A DNA stretch of 64,000 bases from Flavobacterium limnosediminis JC2902 (GCF_000498535.1 NZ_AVGG01000018.1:124001-188000); one strand, 5' to 3'; counted from the first letter of the stretch, positions 8,346 through 16,619 are shown. The notes: a model not told the origin generated them from the sequence alone. Numbers and translations are program-made.

Positions 8346-10066
8346 ATGAAAAAACAACTACATACAATTTTAGTATTATTAATAACACTTACAACACATT
8401 CTCAAACCTGGCAATGGGGTAAAAGGGGAGGGAGTACCGATAATTTACCAATAACTAGTGGTTTTCGATGGGAAGAAGTTACAGCAATGAGAACAGATAG
8501 TCAAAAGAACATTTATGTGTTATCACCAGTAGGGCAAACACTTTTAAACATAGACGGCAACCCCAAAACCAATTACGGAGACAGCAGTTCTAAAACCGAT
8601 TTTGCCTTGAGTAGTTTTAGCTGTGATGGTACGTATCGCTGGTCTAAAATTATTGGGGGGGACAAGAGTATATAGATGGTATTCAGGTGGATAGTGAAGA
8701 TAATGTTTACGTTTCCGGAAGGTTTTCCAGTTGTTCGTCTCCTTATTATGCCCGTATCGATAATGACGTAATACTGAATACTTATACTTCGGCAAGTTGC
8801 AGGTCTCTTTTTATAGCCAAATATAACAGCAATGGTACTTTGCTATGGTTCAAACAACCGCAACAGTTAATAAGTCAGACCGTGGCTATCAGTCAAACTT
8901 TGTCACGGGGCTTAGCAACAGATTCGTTAGGAAATAGCTATTGGTTATGTCTTTTACCGGCAGGTACTTATGCCGATGGTGCTTTTGTCAACAGCATGTC
9001 AGGGACTAATTTATTTGTTTTAAAGTATGACACTAATGGAAGTTTCATTAGTGCGACTTATTTGGATCCTCAATTAACGAGTTCCTTTGGCCTGAATGCA
9101 AAATTCTACAGGAACCAGAATAATGGTAATTTCTATATTACGAGTTTTAATGGTGGCAGTGGGACAGCTGTTGTAGGAGGACAAACCGTTACCCATTCAG
9201 CCTTTATAGCTTGTTTTAATGAATTGGGACAATTTCAGTGGAAAAAGGAAAGCACTGGCACCATGGGAGGGGCATTAAAATTCTATAATTTGGTGTTTGA
9301 TACTTCAAACAATATTTACTTAAGTGGCGAAATGGTAGGGACAGAAGGGGCATTACTTGGTTTTTCGACTACGAATTGGACTTCCTTTGTTATGAAAACC
9401 GATCAAACAGCCAATAATCTATTATGGGGAACATGTTACAATAATAATAGTGGAGCTTATACCTATGGTGCTATCGCTTTAAATGGTAACGAAGTGGGTT
9501 ATGCCGGTTATTGTTTTGGTTCAAACTTTACCTGGGGCTCGCAATCTATTTTTGCTTCCAATGCCAACGAAGGAACGGAAGTTATGCTGGCACGATTTAA
9601 TAAAGATACAGGTGCATGTTTAGGCTTACACAAAATCCCGGGTAACATAGGGTATGACGATTATGGTACAGCTTTAGCTGTCGATGCTTCGGGCGATTAC
9701 ATTCTAGGTGGTGGTTTTGGTGGGCAGATAACAGCGGGTACCACCCTAACCAATGCCGGTTCCCAAACCGATTTCTTTATTGCCAAATTTGCCACATCAG
9801 CCTGTTCTCCGTTAAGTAATGAAGAGTTCAATTTAAACGAAACAAAAGTATACCCCAACCCTGTAAAAGATAACTTGTACTGGCAAGGCGAAAACAGCTG
9901 GAGCAATTATGAAGTGTATTCGGTTTTAGGTCAAAAAGTAGCAGAAGGGAAGATTGAGGCTGGTCAGCACCAAATTAGTTTAGCATCGTTACAACAAGGT
10001 ATTTATGTGTTGCAGTGTTATGATGCATCTGGGAATAGTAAGGCGTTTAAGATTAGTAAAGAGTAA
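8346..10066 (+). pseudogene. T9SS-secreted beta-propeller-like protein with frameshift in a G7 run
   Basis: The gene starts at ATG 8346 with signal peptide MKKQLHTILVLLITLTTHSQ. It reads through KTNYGDSSSKTDFALSSFS and reaches a stop 12 bases after a run of seven Gs (8655-8661). Adding one G restores ...KIIGGGQEYIDGIQVDSEDNV and joins the downstream frame, which continues to 10066. The joined product (about 573 aa) has repeats of the kind IYVLSPVGQT / NVYVSGRF typical of SBBP-like propellers, and a T9SS type A sorting domain (VYPNPVKDNLYWQGE ... GIYVLQCYDASGNSKAF). It is either a sequencing error, a phase-variable switch or a recent inactivation. The shift itself is seen directly; the cause is not. 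Confidence 0.8.
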
Positions 10067-10101
10067 TGCCAATATTGTTTGGCAGTTTTAAAATTAAATC
10101 C

Positions 10102-10578
10102 TTAGCAGCACCAGACGGAGAAGGGTTTTTTATAGACAATACCGTTTTGGTACCGGCTGGTACAACGACCGGCTTTACCGTATATTTTTACCCGTCCGCA
10201 GACTTTAACGGCGGTTTGGTAACTATTGACATGAACGGAAGCTGGAAAGAAAACAAGAGCTGTTACAAAAAAACAGAAATCGAGTTCCCTTCTTGCGGTA
10301 CACAGCGTATGGCTGACAATGACGGAAAAGAAGACATTCTGGTAATCGATGACAATTTACTTTTGGTAGCCCCTAATCCGGCTAAAGAAGTAACAAAAGT
10401 AATCTACAATTACAAGAATGCCGATACTGCGAAAACCATCGAAATTCGCGATATGCAGGGTAGATTCCTGAATGTCTGGGAGGTTAAAACCAAGACAGGA
10501 ACAATAGAAATCGACTGTACCCGTTTTGCCGGTGGCCAGTATTTTATCCTTATGAAGGAGAATGATGCGGCGATATAA
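10102..10578 (+). pseudogene. Duplicated C-terminal fragment of the T9SS remnant
   Basis: The fragment repeats the end of the 6960-8246 product from APDGEGFFIDNTVLVPAG to the sorting domain, then stops nine codons early because AAA became TAA (ending ENDAAI). It has no start of its own: the frame begins in unrelated sequence right after the stop of the frameshifted T9SS gene. It lies in copy 2 of the direct repeat and is probably not expressed as a useful protein. Confidence 0.8.
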
Positions 10579-10612
10579 CAATCCCGTTTACTCATTACAC
10601 ATTAATTTTTTA

Positions 10613-10649
10613 ATGCAGACGTGCTTTTTAGTGCGTCTGCATTTTATTT
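10613..10649 (+). terminator. Intrinsic terminator (copy in repeat 2)
   Basis: The ATGCAGACG/CGTCTGCAT hairpin and T-rich tail are the same as at 8254-8290. Confidence 0.8.
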
Positions 10650-10761
10650 AGTATTTTTAGCATTATTGCGAGCACGAAATCAGTTGCTGAATAATATGCG
10701 AGGTAATTAGTTTGAATATATTTCTCAACAATAGAAGCTTTTTTAAAATAAAAAAGACGCC

Positions 10762-10887
10762 CTAAAGCGTTTCCCTATACCTCCAAATACCATTATGCCC
10801 CCGGTGCTTGTTACCATCATAAACCTTCCCCCGTAACCAAACCCCGGCAAGTACAACCACAATTAACTCTAAAATTTCATACTTCAA
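10762..10887 (-). CDS. Mini-gene repeat copy 1: 41-aa hydrophobic/basic protein
   Basis: Reading from a TTG at 10887 gives a 41-residue product: MKYEILELIVVVLAGVWLRG, then a basic tail with YDG and HNGIWRYRETL. It has one likely membrane segment and then a positively charged end. The same protein recurs at 16619-16738 and, frameshifted, at 11745-11933. A longer frame reaches ATG 10983, but that extension is not shared with the other copies. A GACGC/GCGT hairpin with a T-run on the minus strand (10748-10772) overlaps the stop. Function unknown. Confidence 0.5.
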   Translation of the reverse strand: MKYEILELIVVVLAGVWLRGKVYDGNKHRGHNGIWRYRETL

Positions 10888-10952
10888 AAATGTCGCGTAA
10901 CCTACACTGTAATTTTTATTTGCATATCCATATTGCAATTGCCAAGCTTTAG

Positions 10953-11141
10953 GGTAAATTTCGTGGAAGGGTTGAAGGATCAAGTGAATCAGATGATGAA
11001 GTACTAACCAAGTATAAGAGAGAAGTTAAGCTTATTCAACAGCTTTCAGATATAAGCTTAAAAAAACTGGAAGCATTAACAGGGGTTAGCATGAATACGG
11101 TTAAGAAATTAAAGGGAATACTGGACAAACAAAAAGGGTAG
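10953..11141 (+). pseudogene. C-terminal remnant of a serine recombinase (resolvase/invertase)
   Basis: The frame is closed upstream by a TAG at 10950 and has no plausible start, yet it encodes a recognisable piece: GRVEGSSESDDEVLTKYK, then an HTH of the Hin/resolvase type (LKKLEALTGVSMNTVKKLKG). This matches the C-terminal DNA-binding part of Bacteroidota serine recombinases; the catalytic N-terminus is gone. It abuts mini-gene copy 1, so the lost part was probably replaced during a rearrangement. Confidence 0.65.
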
Positions 11142-11169
11142 CGCAATGTTACCCTTTGTAATTTTTTTT
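11131..11169 (+). terminator. Intrinsic terminator of the recombinase remnant
   Basis: AAAGGGTA (11133-11140) pairs with TACCCTTT (11150-11157), and a T8 run follows. The stem overlaps the last codons of the remnant. Confidence 0.75.
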
Positions 11170-11175
11170 GAATCA

Positions 11176-11328
11176 TTAGCTGCTTCTACCTTCATCATAA
11201 CCATCAGAATACCCATCGGTATAACCCTTATGGTAATCGGAGAATTTTTCTTTTTCTGATTCTTTAATAATAAGTCCTGCTAATACAGCACCACCTACCA
11301 AACATAGTATTTTTACTAAATTATTCAT
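11176..11328 (-). CDS. Small membrane-anchored protein (50 aa) with GYxDGYxDGY tail
   Basis: The product begins MNNLVKILCLVGGAVLAGLI, one membrane segment or uncleaved signal, followed by a charged stretch (KESEKEKF) and a repeat-like tail YHKGYTDGYSDGYDEGRSS. Start and stop are unambiguous. It lies just downstream (minus strand) of another tiny gene with a similar MNNxLK start. Function unknown. Confidence 0.6.
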   Translation of the reverse strand: MNNLVKILCLVGGAVLAGLIIKESEKEKFSDYHKGYTDGYSDGYDEGRSS

Positions 11329-11475
11329 GACATAATAATTTTAACAAATATAATGAAAAATCCGTTACATTTTGGTGTATGTGTCTGATTTACAATAATG
11401 TTGAATTGAATTAAAATAAACAAGTGATTTGAAATTAAAGATGAAAAGTAGTCCATTATGAAATAGTAGATAAAG

Positions 11476-11504
11476 AAAAGGGTAACATTACATTACCCTT
11501 TTTT
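11476..11504. terminator. Bidirectional terminator at the small lipoprotein gene
   Basis: AAAAGGGTAA (11476-11485) pairs with TTACCCTTTT (11493-11502). T-runs are stronger on the plus strand. The stem includes the stop codon of the minus-strand lipoprotein gene. Confidence 0.65.
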
Positions 11505-11669
11505 ATCAATTTCCACTTTGTGTTGAAGGTGAAATATTTTCACTTCTCTCATGTCTATCTTCCCATTTGGAGCTTTTCTGGTTTCTTCATCAATATCAAA
11601 CATTACCTTTTCTCCACTACAAGAACTTAAAAAGAGTACTAAAATTAATGATTTTAAGATGTTATTCAT
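11493..11669 (-). CDS. Small lipoprotein (58 aa), unknown function
   Basis: The N-terminus MNNILKSLILVLFLSSC is a clear lipoprotein signal with Cys at position 17, followed by a charged domain of about 40 residues (VMFDIDEETRKAPNGKIDM, EVKIFHLQHKVEIDKKG). I do not recognise a family. It is separated by 164 bp from the 50-residue membrane protein gene that follows on the same strand, so the two may share regulation. Confidence 0.6.
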   Translation of the reverse strand: MNNILKSLILVLFLSSCSGEKVMFDIDEETRKAPNGKIDMREVKIFHLQHKVEIDKKG

Positions 11670-11744
11670 TTCTTCTCGTGGATTTTAAAATTACGGACAA
11701 CTTCTAAATATGCAAAGTTCTTTTTACCCCCTTCATAGTTATTT

Positions 11745-11933
11745 TTATAAAAGCAAGTGCACTATACACATAACCTTACGATTTCCCATAAATAAAAAAA
11801 ACGCCTTAAAGCGTTTTCCTATCCCTCCAACTACAATTATACCCTGGTTCTTCCTACCATCATACAACTTCCCCCTTAACCAAATCCCGGAAAGCACAAA
11901 CCCAATCAACCCTAGAATCTCATACCAGTCCAT
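11745..11933 (-). pseudogene. Mini-gene repeat copy 2, frameshifted
   Basis: It starts MDWYEILGLIGFVLSGIWLR and matches the other two copies through GKLYDGRKNQG. It then leaves the shared frame: one G is missing compared with the copies, and restoring it gives YNCSWRDRKTL and a stop. As it stands the frame runs on to a 62-residue product through the AACGC/GCGTT terminator and beyond, so it is probably degenerate. Confidence 0.55.
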
Positions 11934-11951
11934 ACCCCAAAAATATAGCAA

Positions 11952-12453
11952 GTCGGGTAATACTCAACCACCACAAAACCCCAAGCTCCGTTTTTGACAA
12001 CTAATTATCCCAAATTAACAACATCATGTTGCTATAAAAGCAAAAAGATGCCCTAAAGCATCTTTCGTATAAAATGTTGTTTCTATGCAAATAATTTCAG
12101 GGGCAAGCAAAAAAGCATTTTTAATTCATCAATTGTTGAATTATTATCGGTAATCATTTAAACTACCGTGTGAATACAAATAATAATCAGGACACAAATT
12201 TCAGATCGATATTTTCTGATTTACAATGAAATTATATTTCTGCTTCTGTTTTTTTTATTACATTTAAATTTTAGAAGAACTTATTTTGAGTAAACATGTT
12301 TGAGGATTTTCTACCGAATAATTTCGGGAGCGCAAAAAAAAAAACACAACCTGCTATTTTTTAAAATAATAGGGTATAACTTCTTTTCAGAAATACATTA
12401 GGCGAATAGTAAAATTCCGTTAGCATTATGCTAATTAATTTTAAGCAACCAAA
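11952..12453. other. Intergenic region with one mini-gene-type hairpin
   Basis: The gap holds AAAGATGC/GCATCTTT (12044-12065), the same type of hairpin (loop CCTAAA) that ends the mini-gene copies, but with no mini-gene attached: a probable relic of a fourth copy. The rest is AT-rich. An AT-rich stretch with TTAGCATTATGCTAA (12419-12433) just before the hydrolase gene is a short palindrome that might be an operator. Confidence 0.5.
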
Positions 12454-13191
12454 ATGAAAAAACATACAGAATCGACTTATTCAACACTAAAAGTGAATCA
12501 TTCAAAACCCAATAGCCGAATAACAGCTGCCAATTTCTTACCCGATCCGAGATCTCGTTTAGATTCTGCACAAATGAAATACAAACCAATGGCAGACTCT
12601 GATATTCCGTACAGAGACTTAACTAATGCTAAGACTAAACGAGAAAGCATTGGTCAACTAATCGACAAACTGGATGTTGTTAATAACATTAGATACCAAA
12701 GAACAATAGAAGACACCTATTGTAATGTTTACTCTTACGATTATTGTCGTTTCTGCAAAGTGTATCTTCCTACTGTTTGGTGGACAGATAAAGCCCTGGA
12801 AAAAATATTGGAAGGGCAAGAAGTAGAGCCACTTATGGGAGAAACTGTAGATCACATTTATTCCAGTGCCATACACGACTGGTTTTTAAAATGGGGAGAA
12901 GATTTTGGATGGAAAAGGATGTTTACTGCTGAAGAAATTCAAAATAAAGTGAACACCGATGGAGGTGTTGGAATAATTTGTGCCAAAAGGAAAGAAAAAG
13001 GACTCTCCGGACATATCGCTCCTGTTGTTCCGGAAACGAACGAGCATAAAGCCTATAGAGAGAATGGCGTGGTAATATATCCACTGCAATCACAGGCAGG
13101 AAAGGTGAATTACAATTATTTTTCAGAAGTTAAAAAAGATTGGTGGAATGACGAACTATATTCCTCTTACGTGTTTTATTACCATGACTAA
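12454..13191 (+). CDS. Putative peptidoglycan cysteine hydrolase (NlpC/CHAP-like), no signal peptide
   Basis: The 245-residue protein has a C-terminal catalytic-looking domain. TYCNVYSYDYC (88-98) would supply the nucleophile Cys90, VYLPTVWWT (103-111) follows, and GHIAPVVPE (186-194) would supply His187. VIYPLQSQAGKVNYNYF and a terminal WW region close the domain. This pattern (CNvYaYD ... lPxvWW ... SGHIxxVvPE ... plQSqAG..N) resembles amidases of phage lysins and type VI secretion effectors. Residues 1-80 are unrelated and polar, with no signal peptide or lipobox, so delivery would need a dedicated secretion system or phage-like lysis. No immunity-like gene lies next to it. Family level is probable; the role is inferred. 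Confidence 0.55.
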   Translation: MKKHTESTYSTLKVNHSKPNSRITAANFLPDPRSRLDSAQMKYKPMADSDIPYRDLTNAKTKRESIGQLIDKLDVVNNIRYQRTIEDTYCNVYSYDYCRFCKVYLPTVWWTDKALEKILEGQEVEPLMGETVDHIYSSAIHDWFLKWGEDFGWKRMFTAEEIQNKVNTDGGVGIICAKRKEKGLSGHIAPVVPETNEHKAYRENGVVIYPLQSQAGKVNYNYFSEVKKDWWNDELYSSYVFYYHD

Positions 13192-13809
13192 ACTATGGAC
13201 TGAGAGTTCATGATTTGATAGACAGACTGAACGTCGGCAAGGTTGCAGCCCTAATTTATCAGCCACAAATTATACGATTTAATTTGTGTGAATTTGTGTT
13301 TACCACGCAGTTAGCTATCGCTGCAGTTGTGGCTAAAATGCTTTTGGAGGCTAAAGCTAAATGCACTAAAGCACATAGTTTTAAACTATATCTGAAACCA
13401 ATTAACCTGACAACCAGAAGAATTTGTATTATTATTGATTTTCAATGAATTAACTATTTGAAATAAGATATTAATGAAGTAGCTTTGCAACTTGGAAAAA
13501 ACAAGAACAGCAAAAGCTGTAACAAGGAAATTTATCTGCTTAACTTAATGATGTGAAAGTGATTAATGACAGAAGTAATTTTTAAAATTTTACTTTTTAT
13601 CAATCGTTCAGTCGATTCAAATGTAAAATTTCTGAAACCGAAATATAAATTCCTATAATTTAAAAATAAGAGAATGGATTTAACAATTTGTTTAATCCGT
13701 CTGAAGGACCGTTTTTTGTTTCGATTCCCAGCAGATTAAACTCATGCTTTTGAATAAAAAATAATGACTTTAAAAAGTTCAAATAACCATAAAAAGAAAA
13801 CTAGTATAA
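13192..13809. other. Intergenic region, 618 bp, with a REP-like hairpin
   Basis: At 13264-13298 CACAAATT pairs with AATTTGTG, a weaker relative of the hairpins at 27253 and 30779. A 77-codon frame at 13215-13448 covers this repeat and shows no protein character. No RNA gene is recognised. The 3' part should contain the promoter of the amidoligase-like gene. Confidence 0.5.
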
Positions 13810-15357
13810 ATGAAAGACAATCAGACAACAAAATATTATTGGGGAATTGGATTAGAAAACGAAACCTACATGCAATTTGAAGAATCCCTAATAGTTTCTG
13901 GTGAGTTTATACAAGAAAAAATTGGTTTTGAGCGATACAGTATTGATTATAGAAAATGCTATAAACCGGAAAGCTTGGCCCCCTTATTAAAAAAGGCTTT
14001 TGGTTGTAACGAAAGCTACAAAGTGAGCAGAATGGTTAATAGTCATTCGCTGGAAAAACTCGACATAAACTATCAGCACAAAACGTTACCGGATGTTAAA
14101 TCATTAGTTGGAAGCACCGGAATTGATGCGGTGGCGCCAAAACCAATTTCAAATCCGGAATATTTGGGAAAATCCATCATGGAACTTTTTCTTGAGGATC
14201 AACCGTACAATATTCAAAGTATGATTACCCAAAGAAATAAGACGATGGGATCTGTACATTTTGATGGTGATTCTATCGAATTTGTAACCAAATATTTTGA
14301 AAACAGAACAATTTCAGATTCTTGTAAAGAGCTGGAAGCCACCAAAAAGTTATTCCTGGATAAAATTAATGGATCGTCCTTACTAAATGGGAAATTAAAT
14401 TTTCCGGATTACAATAACGGTCTTAATATGTTCATGACAAATCAGGAAAATCTTGTTTTGTTTAATAATGGCACCTATCATTTTCATATTACATTACCCT
14501 CACTAACAGAGAACAGTAGGATTGTAGATTATATTGATTTTGATAAAACGCACGCAAATGCCATTTATTTATTGCAATGGTTTGAGCCTTTTTTTATAGC
14601 AACTCTTGGCAGTCCTGATATTATGGGAGTAATAAGTGATAAATATAGCTTAGACAAAAAATTCACTTTGGGTTCTATGAGAAATGCCATGTCCCGATAC
14701 ATAGGGGTAGGGACTTTTAACAAATCGATGGCTAAGGGAAAAATTTTAACTTACAAAGTGGATGATTTCAGAAAGCTGCTGAAGTTTGAAAAAGAAGAAA
14801 AAATTTGGTGGCGAGATCAGATTGAATTAGAAATGGAATATGAATTGCTTTCTGAAGTGGGTCTCGATTTTAATCAGGAAAAAATGTACCAAAGCGGTTT
14901 TGAATTCAGAAGTTTCGATGAATTTCCGGCAGCGTATTTAAACGACGTTCTTTTTTCAATTATCCTAATTTGTGAGCATTCTTTAAATCTACCGGATGTT
15001 CAATGGGGACATGACAGTGTGGCTTGGAATAATTTAGTTTTTAAAACCTTAAAATATGGTTATTTAACTGAAATTAATGCCCTCGAAAAGAAAGAAGTTT
15101 TAGACCTGTTACAAATAGTAACCCCCTCAGACAGTAACTACGATACACTCAAAACCGAATTTGAAACTATTGTAATGTTGGACGAATTTTTCTTTAAAAT
15201 TTTGGCTGTTTTACATGAAAAGTACAAAGACCACAACGTATGTCTGGATTCTATGTATGGGCAAAAAACCAGTTTTCCTCCAAAATGGGATAACTTCAAC
15301 AAATACCAAACAGAGCGACATCTACAACAAATAGAATCTTTCTCCATAATTCAATAA
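13810..15357 (+). CDS. Putative amidoligase of the gamma-glutamylcysteine ligase fold
   Basis: The 515-residue protein opens with YYWGIGLENETYMQFEE: the ENE (16-18) sits where GCS-type ligases carry metal-binding Glu. FDGDSIEFVTKYF (151-163), HFHITLPS (224-231), HANAIYLLQWFEPFF (248-262) and SMRNAMSRYIGVGTF (289-303) follow in the order expected of carboxylate-amine ligases. These enzymes join an amine to a carboxylate using ATP. I recall similar proteins from giant viruses and scattered bacteria. It has no signal peptide or membrane segment and stands alone with long spacers on both sides. Substrate unknown; the superfamily call is an inference from motifs. Confidence 0.5.
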   Translation: MKDNQTTKYYWGIGLENETYMQFEESLIVSGEFIQEKIGFERYSIDYRKCYKPESLAPLLKKAFGCNESYKVSRMVNSHSLEKLDINYQHKTLPDVKSLVGSTGIDAVAPKPISNPEYLGKSIMELFLEDQPYNIQSMITQRNKTMGSVHFDGDSIEFVTKYFENRTISDSCKELEATKKLFLDKINGSSLLNGKLNFPDYNNGLNMFMTNQENLVLFNNGTYHFHITLPSLTENSRIVDYIDFDKTHANAIYLLQWFEPFFIATLGSPDIMGVISDKYSLDKKFTLGSMRNAMSRYIGVGTFNKSMAKGKILTYKVDDFRKLLKFEKEEKIWWRDQIELEMEYELLSEVGLDFNQEKMYQSGFEFRSFDEFPAAYLNDVLFSIILICEHSLNLPDVQWGHDSVAWNNLVFKTLKYGYLTEINALEKKEVLDLLQIVTPSDSNYDTLKTEFETIVMLDEFFFKILAVLHEKYKDHNVCLDSMYGQKTSFPPKWDNFNKYQTERHLQQIESFSIIQ

Positions 15358-15406
15358 AGATAAATTTCATCATTTGTTGCATTAAGTTGTTGAATTCTCC
15401 CCTGTT

Positions 15407-15551
15407 GGTACAAAATTACCGCTAACGTCCCGCCGGCTTGCTGCAGGTGGGGATTTTGTACCTTTAGTTTGTTTATTCCTAAAGCCAAATATACAAAAAG
15501 AAGTTTGAGTTTTCCCTAAAACCCCACTTGCTGCAAACCGCTGTTGTAAAC
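15407..15551. repeat. Nested inverted repeats, possible recombination site
   Basis: GGTACAAAAT (15407-15416) pairs with ATTTTGTACC (15453-15462), enclosing a GC-rich arm (15421-15452). That arm is itself repeated inverted at 15522-15551 (CCCCACyTGCwGCAArCCG core, about 19 bases). The result is two overlapping long palindromes around a loop of about 70 nt, directly downstream of the two-gene operon. The GC-rich arm stands out in AT-rich sequence. It resembles the fold-back sites of gene cassettes, but no integrase is in the window. Confidence 0.55.
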
Positions 15552-15556
15552 AGTTT

Positions 15557-16042
15557 TTATATTTCGACAAATTTATTTTTTATGTCATTCCAAAAGTCTT
15601 CGTGTACTTTTCTATTATATGATTCAAGAGTTATTGTGATATGATTGATATTAAAATAATCGATATCATCTGTACACATTATTCCAAATTTTATTGAATT
15701 ATCTTCATAGTTGGGATTTAATTTCGGAAAGTTAAATTCATAAAAACAACTATTATCCGAAAAGTTGTAATTTTCTATAAAGTATGGAATTATTTCTCTA
15801 AACAATTTCAGTTCGATATTTTTTGTAAAGCAAAATGTTATGTAGCTACATTTATCTTTTTGAGAATTTGAATATTTGGAGTAAAGTGTTTGAATACTAT
15901 TATTCATATTGATACTGCATAAAACATTTTTGAGTGTTTGGTTATCAATTTCCCAAAAATATTTTTCTAGTTTCAATAAATTATTAAAGTCATTGATGTA
16001 GTATTTCTTTAAATTTTCATCTAAATATTTTTCTGAACTCAT
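15557..16042 (-). CDS. Unknown acidic/aromatic protein (161 aa)
   Basis: I do not recognise this protein. It is cytosolic in appearance, rich in Asn, Phe and Tyr (YFWEIDNQTLKNV, NYNFSDNSCFYEFNFPKLN), and ends DFWNDIKNKFVEI. Its ATG overlaps the stop of the preceding gene by 4 bp (ATGA), so the two form an operon. It is more AT-rich than the surrounding housekeeping genes, which suggests acquired DNA. Proteins of this style often serve as immunity partners in polymorphic toxin loci, but nothing here proves that. Confidence 0.6.
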   Translation of the reverse strand: MSSEKYLDENLKKYYINDFNNLLKLEKYFWEIDNQTLKNVLCSINMNNSIQTLYSKYSNSQKDKCSYITFCFTKNIELKLFREIIPYFIENYNFSDNSCFYEFNFPKLNPNYEDNSIKFGIMCTDDIDYFNINHITITLESYNRKVHEDFWNDIKNKFVEI

Positions 16043-16467
16043 ATTTTTTTTCCGAATAGTTTGGCTATTTGTTTTTTTGTCATGAATTGAGAAAAACCTA
16101 TTACTTCAGAATTTTTGTTAACAGCATGTCTAAACTGAAAGGAAATAATACCCATATTTTTTTCGTAATGTAACCAAATTATATCATTGGGAAGTTCTAG
16201 CATAATATCTTCACTTGGGATTTCATTAAATCCATTCATTATTTTATCGTATAGTTTTTCAAAATCATTGTCTAAATTTTGAAACGCGAAAGATTTAATA
16301 TTGGTTATTTGTTGGAATTTAATATCATTGTAGCTAAACAGGTATTTATTTTCAGATTTTTCTATCCAAACACTTTTCGAGCCTAACGCTCCAACTTTGC
16401 CAATTTCAATAAGTTTTTCAGTTTCAACTGTTTTGATTTGTGAGTAAGAAATGGCATTAATTACCAT
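16039..16467 (-). CDS. Unknown protein with interrupted signal peptide (142 aa)
   Basis: The frame from ATG 16467 starts MVINAISYSQIKTVETEK. Ten codons upstream in the same frame, ATG 16497 begins MKKLLLFTF and is followed at once by TAA and then MVINAISYSQ. Read through, the two form an ordinary signal peptide ending AISYSQ, so the TAA is probably a nonsense change from TTA. The mature part has no recognised domain (GALGSKSVWIEKSENKYLF ... TKKQIAKLFGKKI). It overlaps the next gene by 4 bp. Confidence 0.6.
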   Translation of the reverse strand: MVINAISYSQIKTVETEKLIEIGKVGALGSKSVWIEKSENKYLFSYNDIKFQQITNIKSFAFQNLDNDFEKLYDKIMNGFNEIPSEDIMLELPNDIIWLHYEKNMGIISFQFRHAVNKNSEVIGFSQFMTKKQIAKLFGKKI

Positions 16468-16591
16468 TTAAAAAGTAAAAAGTAATAGTTTTTTCATGTT
16501 TTTTTTGGTTAAAATTGTTTACAACTTATAAATATACTCAATCAAGTAATATATATCCAAACACGAATATGACTGTTTGAACTTTTACCTA

Positions 16592-16619
16592 CAAAAAAGA
16601 CGCCTCAAAAAGCGTCTTT
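16592..16619 (-). terminator. Terminator of mini-gene copy 3
   Basis: AAAGACGC (16596-16603) pairs with GCGTCTTT (16612-16619). On the minus strand the stem is followed by a T6 run and overlaps the end of the mini-gene. Confidence 0.75.

Larger units (their letters stand above)
10102..10673 (+). repeat. 572-bp direct repeat, copy 2
   Basis: This is the second copy of 7743-8314, at constant offset 2359. The two copies flank the frameshifted T9SS gene, so homologous recombination between them would delete that gene together with one copy. Confidence 0.9.

Noticed and set aside
13215..13448. 77-codon frame after the hydrolase gene, possible immunity protein
   Set aside because: It covers a REP-like hairpin, lacks a membrane segment or a coherent core, and starts in sequence unlike a ribosome-binding site region.
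12454..15357. Toxin-immunity pair made of the hydrolase and the amidoligase-like gene
   Set aside because: There is a 618-bp gap, the second protein is 515 residues long and enzyme-like, and nothing indicates direct binding; it is left as separate observations.
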